19,877 bases of DNA from Veillonella parvula (GTDB lineage Bacteria; Bacillota; Negativicutes; Veillonellales; Veillonellaceae): positions 1 through 19,877 of the forward strand of contig CAMUQE010000016.1 of NCBI GenBank assembly GCA_947096075.1, given 5' to 3'. Position 1 is the first letter of the stretch. Every line of letters starts with the position of its first letter. Positions 1-7,195 of the stretch are shown one piece after another. The notes beneath the pieces were generated by a model that was not told where the DNA came from, made no database searches, and saw only the letters and a program-made list of their open reading frames with translations. A program made the position numbers and the translations under genes.

Positions 1-436
1 CATGAATTAAGCATGAATAAGGTATGGCGGGAGTTGATAGTCTATCTTTCATACTTATAAGGTGGTTATTTATTTATAAGTTATACAATTTGTTAGATGA
101 AAAATGTTTACAAAGTTGAGAAAAATTTAACACATAAGGGGAGATAATGAGTTAAATTTAATCCCTTATAAAATCAGGAATAAAGCGACTTTTAAGGGTT
201 CTAAGAACAGGTTGATTAAACTTGTTGTATAAAAAGGGGTTGTGTATATCGTAAAACTTTGATATGCTAGGCGAGTAACTGACAATATAAATTTTTCTTA
301 AACTGAGATAGGGGTACTTCTTCATGTAATTTTAGAGTACTTACTTGATCAGGCCGAGGTGAGAGACGGAACATAGAGAGAATGAAAATTTGTATTGTAA
401 TAATATGGATATTTTTTTATTTAGTGAGGGTGTAAG
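1..436. other. Non-coding region upstream of the autotransporter
   Basis: No convincing coding sequence is visible in this 436-base AT-rich stretch. It holds a perfect 8-bp inverted repeat, ACTTATAA at 53-60 and TTATAAGT at 74-81, and a second one, ATAAGGG at 134-140 and CCCTTAT at 163-169. Neither has a T-run, so neither is a clear terminator. A weak promoter-like pair lies at 240-268. The long distance to the start codon suggests a long leader. Confidence 0.5.
240..268 (+). promoter_or_regulatory. Candidate promoter of the trimeric autotransporter
   Basis: A TTGTGT box at 240-245 and TATGCT at 263-268 are separated by 17 bp, matching 3/6 and 4/6 of the sigma-70 consensus. Transcription from here would give a leader of about 160 nt before the start at 437. 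The match is weak and other AT-rich sites are possible. Confidence 0.25.
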
Positions 437-2161
437 ATGAGAGAAATGAAACATTCCAAAAAATTAGCGTTTGCTGTATTAGCTGCTGTCACTGCTGTTG
501 GTGCAACTGTTAATACGGTAGACGCTGCTTCTGTTGTAATGGACAATTCTAATGTTGTTACAGGTACAAACAATGCAGTTGCGTATGGTAGTGGTAATAC
601 TGTAAAAGAATCTGCTGTGAACTTCCGCGATCGTGATTACGAGAATGAGTCAGATGATGCCACAAAGAAAACTGGTGACTGGAAAAGTAATTCTGTCGCT
701 ATTGGTGTTAATAATACTGCAGCTGGTACCTCTGCATTAGCAGTGGGTCATTCTTCTAAAGCGTTGATGAATGATACTATCGCTATTGGTCATTCTGCTG
801 AAGCAGAACGTACATGGTCTACAGCTATTGGTACTCGTGCAAAGGCATCTGAAGTTCGTGCACAAGCTCTTGGCTATGAAGCGTTAGCATCTGGCTATAA
901 ATCTAATGCAATCGGTTCTGGTGCACAAGCAACTAATAATCACTCTGTTGCTATGGGCTCCTCTGCGCTTGCGTCTGGTGATCATGCTCAAGCATTTGGT
1001 GCTGGTGCACAAGCAACTAACGTGCGTGCTAATGCGTTTGGCTCTGATGCAAAGGCTACAGCGGACTACGCTATGGCAATTGGTGACCATGCAAATGCAA
1101 CACATTTGAACTCTATCGCTTTAGGTCGAGGCTCCACTACAAGTGAAGCTACAGCTCAAAGCAGTGCAACCATCGCTCGTCATACTTTCGGTGGCTTTGC
1201 TGGCGTAGGTTCTGCAGCTAAAGGTTCCGTATCTGTAGGTCAAGTTGGTTCTGAACGTCAACTTAAAAATGTTGCTCCTGGTGAGCTTTCCGCTACTTCT
1301 ACAGATGCTGTAAACGGTAGCCAATTGTATTCTGTAGCTAATGAATTACAAACACAAATCAACAACTCCACACCTGGTCAAATTAATAACAATATTAAGA
1401 ACTTGACTAACCGTGTTGGTACTGTTGAAAGACGTGTTAACAAAGTAGGCGCAGGCTCTGCTGCATTAGCTGCATTGCATCCATTGGACTTCAACCCAGA
1501 TGATAAATGGACTATCGCTGCTGGTTATGGTCACTACCACAATGCAAATGCTGCTGCATTGGGTGCGTACTACCGTCCTAATGAAGACACAATGTTCTCC
1601 GTTGGCGGTACTGTAGGTACTGGTGAAACTCAATTGAACGCAGGCGTATCTATTCGTCTTGGTAAACGTTCCCCAGAATCCCGTTCCCGCGTAGCTATGG
1701 GCCGTGAAATCGCTGAATTGAATGCACGTCTTCAAGATATGGAAAACAGATATAACAACTTGTTACAAATCTTGAACCCACTTGCAATCGATCCTAGCAA
1801 AACTGCTGAATTCCCAGACGTTCCTCAAAATCACTGGGCTTACCAATACATTAGCCAATTGGCTGGTAATGGTATCCTTGTTGGTTACCCTGATGGCACA
1901 TTCAAAGGCGATGCAAAAATGACTCGCTACGAATTCGCAACTATGTTGTACCGTGCGCTTCAAAACGGTGCGCCTATTGATGAAAACATGAAACGTGCGT
2001 TGAATGAATTCGGTCCTGAATTACAAAACATTCGTCTTAACCACTTCCGTATTGATCGTATTTCTGGTGATGATAACGATCGTCACAAAACTGAACGTGT
2101 TCGCGTTAACAACGAACCTAAAAACGAACGTGACGTATACGGTTCCCGTATTTACAAATAA
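437..2161 (+). CDS. YadA-type trimeric autotransporter with C-terminal SLH domain
   Basis: This is a surface adhesin of the type Vc (trimeric) autotransporter family. In order it shows a signal peptide (about residues 1-30, cut near VDA-A) and an 85-232 head of about 11 left-handed-roll repeats of roughly 14 residues (SVAIG, ALAVG, TIAIG, SNAIG and similar). Next come a neck with the VNGSQL motif at 292-297, a short coiled coil to about 338, and the YadA-like membrane anchor at about 339-410. A second coiled coil (421-446), one SLH domain (about 458-508, with FPDVPQNHWAY and LVGYPDGTFKG) and a charged basic tail follow. In most family members the anchor is the C-terminus; here about 160 residues follow it. 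By barrel topology they should lie in the periplasm, where SLH would bind peptidoglycan. GAGGG at 426-430 sits 6 nt before the ATG at 437; an in-frame ATG at 446 is the alternative. The gene is monocistronic. Confidence 0.93.
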   Translation: MREMKHSKKLAFAVLAAVTAVGATVNTVDAASVVMDNSNVVTGTNNAVAYGSGNTVKESAVNFRDRDYENESDDATKKTGDWKSNSVAIGVNNTAAGTSALAVGHSSKALMNDTIAIGHSAEAERTWSTAIGTRAKASEVRAQALGYEALASGYKSNAIGSGAQATNNHSVAMGSSALASGDHAQAFGAGAQATNVRANAFGSDAKATADYAMAIGDHANATHLNSIALGRGSTTSEATAQSSATIARHTFGGFAGVGSAAKGSVSVGQVGSERQLKNVAPGELSATSTDAVNGSQLYSVANELQTQINNSTPGQINNNIKNLTNRVGTVERRVNKVGAGSAALAALHPLDFNPDDKWTIAAGYGHYHNANAAALGAYYRPNEDTMFSVGGTVGTGETQLNAGVSIRLGKRSPESRSRVAMGREIAELNARLQDMENRYNNLLQILNPLAIDPSKTAEFPDVPQNHWAYQYISQLAGNGILVGYPDGTFKGDAKMTRYEFATMLYRALQNGAPIDENMKRALNEFGPELQNIRLNHFRIDRISGDDNDRHKTERVRVNNEPKNERDVYGSRIYK

Positions 2162-2199
2162 TTTATATCTTAACTTCCCCCTCGAGCTTGTGAAAGCTC

Positions 2200-2236
2200 A
2201 AAACAGGATGTATCTTTTGATACATCCTGTTTTTTT
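2200..2236 (+). terminator. Rho-independent terminator of the autotransporter gene
   Basis: A perfect stem (AAACAGGATGTATC at 2201-2214 with its complement at 2219-2232) closes a TTTT loop and runs into a T-tract at 2230-2236. A smaller hairpin, GAGCTT/AAGCTC at 2184-2199, lies just upstream. Confidence 0.93.
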
Positions 2237-2422
2237 GTCTAATATACTATGGTTTTATTTAATTAGATTTATTTTTATACAGATGTTTTTGCTTTTATCG
2301 CTTACAGTACTAGCCTTCTGCCAATATGTTAGATGTTTAAGTTTTTACTTATGGATTACAAGATTGCATGTGAAACTTTCGTTTTAGATATTAAAATTTC
2401 ACGTAATATTTATGTAATTATA

Positions 2423-2451
2423 TTGCAAATAAATACGTATTGATGTATAAT
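2423..2451 (+). promoter_or_regulatory. Strong sigma-70 promoter of the first GNAT gene
   Basis: TTGCAA at 2423-2428 and a perfect TATAAT at 2446-2451 are separated by 17 bp. The predicted start near 2458 gives a leader of about 58 nt to the GNAT start at 2517. Confidence 0.75.
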
Positions 2452-2516
2452 TACTTTCACAAAGTGAATTAATATACTTAGTTTGTAAGTAAAAATATAG
2501 ATATGAGGGAAAGACC

Positions 2517-3002
2517 ATGAAAGAATTTAGACAATTAACAGTAGCAGACACAGTAGAATATCATAAGGTATTAATCGACGGTTATGCAGCTATAAAAGAC
2601 TATCCTATTAGCTTCGACGCTATTGATTTTACGGAAGAGGAATCTAAGGAGTGGATTGAAAATTATCCTGTATACGGCTTGTATATTGATGGGCAATTAG
2701 TTAGTTCTATTACGTTTTGTATGCCTTGGGTGAAATACTCAACACCGGATAAATATCCGCATATTGCTCATTTTGTAACAGCACCAGCTTTCAAAGGCAA
2801 AGGGTATGCACGGGAAGTCTTGGGCTATGCAGAGGAGCTTTTAAAAGAACAGTTTAAAACACATATTGTTACATTAGGAACGGCTAAGGAACATCCTTGG
2901 TTGCCTAAAATGTATGAATCCTTTGGATTTACTGCGTATGATAAGGTTCATTTTAGAGGAAAACAACATACTACTATATTATTCAAAAAAGAGTTAAATT
3001 AA
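2517..3002 (+). CDS. GNAT-family N-acetyltransferase (copy 1)
   Basis: A predicted cytosolic acetyl-CoA-dependent N-acyltransferase of 161 residues, a full single GNAT domain. The acetyl-CoA pyrophosphate-binding motif A is visible as FKGKGYAREVL (about residues 92-102), following the VTAP strand. The C-terminal part contains HPWLPKMYESFGF, where GNATs have the motif B helix and following strand. GAGGGA at 2505-2510 lies 6 nt before the ATG. By eye it is about 69% identical over its whole length to the GNAT at 11796-12278, and the first 23 nt of the two genes are identical. This copy stands alone between its own promoter and terminator. The substrate is not visible; the paralogue's position in an amino-acid uptake operon suggests an amino acid or a derivative. 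Confidence 0.88.
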   Translation: MKEFRQLTVADTVEYHKVLIDGYAAIKDYPISFDAIDFTEEESKEWIENYPVYGLYIDGQLVSSITFCMPWVKYSTPDKYPHIAHFVTAPAFKGKGYAREVLGYAEELLKEQFKTHIVTLGTAKEHPWLPKMYESFGFTAYDKVHFRGKQHTTILFKKELN

Positions 3003-3010
3003 CTGAATAA

Positions 3011-3092
3011 AAGTCTTGTAATCTATCTTAGTGATTTGCGGGTACGGTTGTTGATCGTTGTCATTCACTAAAAATTAGATACAAGGCTTTTT
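3011..3092 (+). terminator. Two-tier hairpin terminator after GNAT copy 1
   Basis: An outer stem pairs AAGTCTTGTA(A)TCTA at 3011-3025 with TAGATACAAGGCTT at about 3076-3089. It encloses an inner perfect 7-bp stem, TTAGTGA at 3028-3034 with TCACTAA at 3065-3071. TTTTT follows at 3088-3092. The large internal loop is unusual for a simple terminator, but the T-run favours termination. Confidence 0.75.
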
Positions 3093-3192
3093 CTTATGCA
3101 AGATTATTACTATTTGTTATATAATATATACATATAATGCATCTTTGCAGTTATATGCGGTTATGGATAATTTAAAGAAAGGATGTGTCCAT

Positions 3193-3942
3193 ATGTTGAT
3201 TTTATCAGGCATTTTAGTGATGGTCATCGGATTGATGCTACGCTTTAATGCTCTATTGGTGGTTATTGCGGCGGGCTTTGTAACGGGCCTTGCGGCAGGT
3301 CTTAGCATAAACGATATTGTTGGTGCCATTGGGGAGGCTTTTGTTAAGAATCGTTATATGTCCTTATTTGCCTTAGTCCTTCCCGTCATTGGTATTATGG
3401 AACGGCACGGTTTGCGTGAACGGGCAGAAATTTTGATTGGCAAGATTCACGCTGCAACGGCGGGGCGTATTTTTATGATTTACCTATTCGTTCGTCAAGT
3501 GACGGTAGCACTTGGCATCAGTATGTCTGGTCTAGTAGCCATGGTTCGTCCTTTGATTTCTCCAATGAGTGAAGCCGCTGTAGCACAAGGGCGACCTATA
3601 TCTCAACGTACACTTGATAAAATCCGTGGTGTAGCAGCATCTACTGATAATCTTGGTAACTTTTTCGGTCAAAATCTGTTCTTAGCAGCAGGTGGGCTTT
3701 TATTGATCAAAGGCGTGATGGAGCAACTTGGATATACCGTTGAGCTTACAGATATGGTAATTTATGGATTGCCAACGGCCGTATGTGCCTATGTAGTTAG
3801 CGTTATTCGCTTCTTTGTTTTCGATAAAACGATTCAATCTAGCGTAGCTCAAGACGAGGCCGATATGAAAGCTGGTAAATTGGTGCCTAATGAGTTAAAT
3901 ATTCTTGTAACACCAGAAGAACTAGCGAAGGAGGGCAAATAA
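3193..3942 (+). CDS. DUF969 family membrane protein
   Basis: A polytopic inner-membrane protein of the DUF969 family, nearly always paired with DUF979. It begins with a hydrophobic helix (MLILSGILVMVIGLMLRF) followed by GFVTGLAAGLSINDIVGAIGEAF and further hydrophobic segments. The pair is thought to be a permease; I infer pyroglutamate or pyroglutamyl-peptide transport because pcp follows. The start was set at the ATG at 3193: AAAGGA at 3178-3183 lies 9 nt upstream and the membrane segment starts at once. An in-frame ATG at 3145 would add a 16-residue polar leader without a good ribosome site. TATAAT hexamers at 3120-3125 and 3133-3138 are possible -10 boxes, without clear -35 partners. The stop is 1 nt from the DUF979 start. 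Confidence 0.88.
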   Translation: MLILSGILVMVIGLMLRFNALLVVIAAGFVTGLAAGLSINDIVGAIGEAFVKNRYMSLFALVLPVIGIMERHGLRERAEILIGKIHAATAGRIFMIYLFVRQVTVALGISMSGLVAMVRPLISPMSEAAVAQGRPISQRTLDKIRGVAASTDNLGNFFGQNLFLAAGGLLLIKGVMEQLGYTVELTDMVIYGLPTAVCAYVVSVIRFFVFDKTIQSSVAQDEADMKAGKLVPNELNILVTPEELAKEGK

Positions 3943-3943
3943 T

Positions 3944-4873
3944 ATGTTGGAATTATTATATAAAATGCAGCCCTTAGACTATGTATACCTTCTCATTGGT
4001 ATCATCTTAGTTATCTTCTCTATACAATCCTTCCTTGATAAAGAGCATAAACATCGGATAGGTACTGGTTTGTTCTGGCTTCTATATGGGATTTCCTTTA
4101 TCTTTGGGTCTTATTTGTCTAAAGAGATTAACGGATGGCTCGTAATTGCGATGGCTGCCATCGTGTTGTTCAAACAACTTGGCAAGGGAAATTACTTTGA
4201 ATCTGCTGTGGACTTCAAAAAACTTGAAGCATTACGCATAGGCAATGTTATCTTTATTCCTGCATTGCTCGTTGGGATTATTACGTTTATCATTGGGTTT
4301 TTTACGAAACTCGGCGCCCTTGTAGGTCTTGCTATTGCCTCTATTATCGCCTTGTGCGTGGCTTTATATATTACAAAAGCAAAGGTAACACAAAGCTTCC
4401 ATGAAGGTCGTCGCCTTCTCGATGCGATCGGCTGGACGGCTATCTTGTCCCAATTGTTAGCGGCTCTTGGTTACTTGTTTAACCTCGCAGGGGTAGGTAA
4501 GTTGATTTCTAGTATGGTGGCTAGCATAGTGCCAGCAGATAATGTGTTCCTCGTTGTTGTGGCGTACTGCATCGGTATGGCTTTCTTCACTATGATCATG
4601 GGGAATGCTTTTGCAGCCTTTGCAATGATTACAAGTGCTATTGGAGTGCCTATGCTCGTTGTAGGTCATGGTGCCAACCCTGCTATTATCGGGCCTATTG
4701 CTATGCTCGCTGGTTATTGCGGTACGTTGATGACCCCGATGGCGGCAAACTTCAATATCGTGCCTGTGGCGCTTCTTGAAATGAAGGATACGTACGGCGT
4801 TATTAAAGCGCAAATTCCTGTTGCTATTGTGATGCTGACATTGAACATTCTATTGATGTACTATTTCTTATAA
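3944..4873 (+). CDS. DUF979 family membrane protein
   Basis: The partner of the preceding DUF969 protein: 309 residues, highly hydrophobic, with about eight or nine predicted membrane segments. Conserved-looking glycine/proline stretches occur late in the protein (NPAIIGPIAMLAGYCGTLMTP). The two proteins presumably form one carrier; no transport activity is evident from the sequence alone. AAGGAGGG at 3928-3935, inside the end of DUF969, lies 8 nt before the ATG at 3944. With only 1 nt between the genes, co-translation is likely. The combination DUF969-DUF979-pcp recurs in Firmicutes, which supports a role in taking up 5-oxoproline or N-pyroglutamyl compounds (inference). Confidence 0.88.
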   Translation: MLELLYKMQPLDYVYLLIGIILVIFSIQSFLDKEHKHRIGTGLFWLLYGISFIFGSYLSKEINGWLVIAMAAIVLFKQLGKGNYFESAVDFKKLEALRIGNVIFIPALLVGIITFIIGFFTKLGALVGLAIASIIALCVALYITKAKVTQSFHEGRRLLDAIGWTAILSQLLAALGYLFNLAGVGKLISSMVASIVPADNVFLVVVAYCIGMAFFTMIMGNAFAAFAMITSAIGVPMLVVGHGANPAIIGPIAMLAGYCGTLMTPMAANFNIVPVALLEMKDTYGVIKAQIPVAIVMLTLNILLMYYFL

Positions 4874-4952
4874 TGCATAGTAGGTGTTTACATAGTTTAA
4901 GAACAATGCATTCATAATATTGAGATAAGTGCGGTTTTGGAAATTATAAATA

Positions 4953-4980
4953 TTGATAGTATTGCTATATGTAATACTAT
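4953..4980 (+). promoter_or_regulatory. Candidate pcp promoter overlapping a perfect inverted repeat
   Basis: ATAGTATT at 4956-4963 and AATACTAT at 4973-4980 are perfect complements separated by 9 nt. They overlap a promoter-like pair, TTGATA at 4953-4958 (5/6) and TACTAT at 4975-4980 (4/6), spaced 16 bp. The arrangement resembles a repressor operator covering a promoter and suggests pcp can be transcribed separately from DUF969/DUF979. Confidence 0.45.
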
Positions 4981-5033
4981 TTTGGTTAAACTATTTAAAT
5001 TCACAGTATCAATTGATATTGTAATGAGGTAAT

Positions 5034-5690
5034 ATGATGAAAACGATTTTGATTACAGGTTTTGATCCTTTCGGTGGTGAAAGTATCAATCCTGCGTGGG
5101 AAGCTGTAAAAACGATGGAAGGGTATACAGATGGGGACTATACAGTAGTCACTCAGATGGTACCTACTGTGCGCTATAATTCTGTAAAAACAGCAATAGA
5201 GGCTGCAGAAAAATGTAATCCTGATTTTATTCTCTGTGTAGGTCAAGCTGGTGGTCGTCCAGACATTACGATTGAACGCGTAGCCATCAACTGCGATGAT
5301 TTCCGCATCCCAGATAATGGAGGCAATCAACCGACAGATGAACCCGTTGTAGCTGATGGCCCTAGTGCTTACTTTGCCACACTACCTATTAAAGACATCG
5401 TTAATGCGTTGCATCAAGCAGGTATCCCTGCAAAAGTATCCAATACGGCGGGCACTTTTGTATGTAACCATATCATGTATGGCGTATCTCATTACGCAGC
5501 TCAAAAGAGTGGCATTAAGGTGGGGTTCATGCATATTCCGTACTTGCCATCCCAAGTGGTAAACAAACCAGATCAACCGAGCATGGCTGTTGAAACTGTA
5601 CGTGCTACATTGGAAACCATCGTTCACGTATTAGCTTATGGTGAAAGCTACAAGGCACAAGATATTAACTATACAACACCTCACGAATAA
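5034..5690 (+). CDS. pcp: Pyrrolidone-carboxylate (pyroglutamyl) peptidase
   Basis: A peptidase of family C15 that removes N-terminal pyroglutamate from peptides in the cytosol. Its 218 residues match the usual family length. The catalytic triad is visible: Glu81 in GRPDITIERVAIN, Cys144 in NTAGTFVCNHIMYG and His167 in GFMHIPYLP, all with the expected surrounding motifs. The N-terminal ITGFDPFGGESINPAWE motif is also typical. The start is at one of two adjacent ATGs (5034 or 5037), preceded by GAGG in TAATGAGGTAAT. The gene follows the DUF969/DUF979 pair by 160 nt and has its own candidate promoter/operator, suggesting a functional link with independent control. Freed 5-oxoproline would need a 5-oxoprolinase, and none is in this window. 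Confidence 0.96.
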   Translation: MMKTILITGFDPFGGESINPAWEAVKTMEGYTDGDYTVVTQMVPTVRYNSVKTAIEAAEKCNPDFILCVGQAGGRPDITIERVAINCDDFRIPDNGGNQPTDEPVVADGPSAYFATLPIKDIVNALHQAGIPAKVSNTAGTFVCNHIMYGVSHYAAQKSGIKVGFMHIPYLPSQVVNKPDQPSMAVETVRATLETIVHVLAYGESYKAQDINYTTPHE

Positions 5691-5735
5691 AAATCTTACC
5701 AGTGTAAGTGTTTATTTAATACACATAATCTAAAT

Positions 5736-5778
5736 AAAGCTCGAGTTATATCTAGAAACGATATAACTCGAGCTTTTT
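5736..5778 (+). terminator. Strong Rho-independent terminator after pcp
   Basis: A perfect 17-bp stem (AAAGCTCGAGTTATATC at 5736-5752 with its complement at 5760-5776) and a 7-nt loop run into T-tract 5774-5778. It separates pcp from the GST gene. Confidence 0.95.
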
Positions 5779-5800
5779 AGTTTTAATAATCATTATAAAA

Positions 5801-5844
5801 TATAAATACCTACTATTGACATAGGTATTTATATAATGTAATAT
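5801..5844 (+). promoter_or_regulatory. GST promoter embedded in a perfect 12-bp inverted repeat
   Basis: A consensus -35 TTGACA at 5816-5821 and TAATAT at 5839-5844 are spaced 17 bp. The arms TATAAATACCTA (5801-5812) and TAGGTATTTATA (5822-5833) are perfect complements separated by 9 nt. The -35 box lies in the spacer of the repeat, and the right arm fills most of the promoter spacer. A dimeric repressor bound here would block RNA polymerase. A hairpin of AGCTTT with AAAGCT follows in the leader near 5896-5924. Confidence 0.7.
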
Positions 5845-5955
5845 GGGTTTATAATCATATTGAAATAGTAGGGAATAATTGAGGAATATCACAGGAGCTT
5901 TCACCATAAAAAGTGGAATAAAGCTAATGGGGATGACCTCTATAAGGAGTATAGA

Positions 5956-7071
5956 ATGAGTGAACACGTAGATGTAAGTAAAATCAAGGATCCTACCATT
6001 GCGGCAGCTCGAAAAGAGGTTGAGTTCCAACGCGCCATGAATCCTTGCCCCATCGATTTTTCTGAGTTTCAATCTAGTAACCCTCGTTCTCAAGGGGAGC
6101 AAAAGGAGTATGAAGGTAAAGATGCATCGAATTTTAACCGTCGTCAAAAATATTCTGATAGTGAAGAGCCTCAATTCACAACACCTTTTGGCAGTGAACC
6201 AGGATTTTTACCTGTAGAAAAAGATCGTTACCGCCTTGTATGGTCTAAGCATTGTCCTTGGGCCCATCGCATTGCTATCGCCATCGATTTGCTCGGTCTA
6301 GATAAGGTAATCTCTAAAGGTACAGTTGATCCATTGCGTCCAGCAGGTGTTATTGCAGATTGGTTCTTCACCCTTGATAAGGATGAGAAAGACCCTGTAT
6401 TAGGCATTCACTCCTTAGGTGAAGCCTATCGCAAAGGTGATCCTAACTATGACGCACGTTCCACGGTACCAGCCATTGTAGATGTTACGACTGGTGCCGT
6501 AGTAAACAACGACTACCATGCGTTAACAACGGAATTAGCATTGGGCTTTAAAGATTTCATCTCTCCTGATGCACCAGATATTTATCCAGAGGAATTACGT
6601 GCCGATATCGATGCGTTGAACGTTATTATCTACGCTGATTTTAACTTAGCGGTAAACTTGGCAGCTCTCGTAACAAACCAAAAAGATTACGAATACTACT
6701 ACGACCGTATCTTTGCTCGCTTGGACTGGCTCGAAGAACGCCTTAGCAAGCAACGTTATTTGATGGGTGATACGATTACCGATCCAGATATCCGTATTTT
6801 CCCAACATTGGCGCGCTTTGACCTCGTATTCTACCAAAAATACTTGGTAAATAAAAAACGTCTCGTAGACTATCCAAACCTATGGAACTATGCGAAGGAC
6901 TTGTATTCCAATCCAGCATTCGGCGGTACAACAGACTTCGACTCTATGCGTAAACGTTTCTACTATGTAGACCATACACCATTTGAAGATCTACCACGCC
7001 TTGTTCCAAAAGGTCCAGACGACTCTATTTGGTTAGAGCCAAATGATCGGGCTGAAAAATTTGGTAAATAA
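5956..7071 (+). CDS. Xi-class glutathione S-transferase (glutathionyl-hydroquinone reductase family)
   Basis: A 371-residue member of the ECM4/YqjG-type (xi-class, omega-like) GSTs, which reduce glutathionyl-hydroquinones to free hydroquinones using an active-site cysteine. The signature WSKHCPWAHR places the catalytic Cys at residue 100, followed by Pro-Trp-Ala as in this class. The thioredoxin-like domain continues with the conserved DPLRPAG and STVPAIVD, the Pro of the latter being the cis-Pro region. An all-helical C-terminal domain spans about residues 215-345 (RYLMGDTITDPDIRIFPTLARFD). The usual VNNES after the cis-Pro strand is VNNDYHALTTE here. AAGGAG at 5944-5949 lies 6 nt before the ATG. 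The gene has its own strong promoter inside an inverted repeat, so it is probably induced, perhaps by quinone or thiol stress (inference). Confidence 0.88.
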   Translation: MSEHVDVSKIKDPTIAAARKEVEFQRAMNPCPIDFSEFQSSNPRSQGEQKEYEGKDASNFNRRQKYSDSEEPQFTTPFGSEPGFLPVEKDRYRLVWSKHCPWAHRIAIAIDLLGLDKVISKGTVDPLRPAGVIADWFFTLDKDEKDPVLGIHSLGEAYRKGDPNYDARSTVPAIVDVTTGAVVNNDYHALTTELALGFKDFISPDAPDIYPEELRADIDALNVIIYADFNLAVNLAALVTNQKDYEYYYDRIFARLDWLEERLSKQRYLMGDTITDPDIRIFPTLARFDLVFYQKYLVNKKRLVDYPNLWNYAKDLYSNPAFGGTTDFDSMRKRFYYVDHTPFEDLPRLVPKGPDDSIWLEPNDRAEKFGK

Positions 7072-7108
7072 AATCGGCAGTAAATTTATATGTTGTCTGA
7101 ACTGTATT

Positions 7109-7170
7109 TAGTAAATCTTTTACTATGAAATCTGATACATTACTGACGAATCAATCGATATATATTTAAT
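7109..7170 (+). promoter_or_regulatory. Weak promoter-like region before the MmgE/PrpD operon
   Basis: A perfect 7-bp hairpin (TAGTAAA 7109-7115, TTTACTA 7119-7125, loop TCT) has no T-tail. Downstream, CTGACG at 7143-7148 and TTTAAT at 7165-7170 are spaced 16 bp and could be a promoter. No real terminator follows the GST gene, so read-through from GST into the operon is possible. Confidence 0.3.
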
Positions 7171-7195
7171 TATAGATAACTGAAAGGGAGACTTT

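Noticed and set aside
2004..2387. 127-aa plus-strand ORF overlapping the autotransporter 3' end
   Set aside because: It runs through the end of the autotransporter gene in another frame and through its terminator; composition is that of translated AT-rich non-coding DNA.
3145..3192. N-terminal extension of DUF969 from the ATG at 3145
   Set aside because: The extension is polar, has no good ribosome site, and AAAGGA is well placed for the ATG at 3193.
5752..6174. 140-aa minus-strand ORF over the GST promoter region
   Set aside because: It covers the pcp terminator, the promoter and the GST 5' end on the opposite strand and shows no motif.
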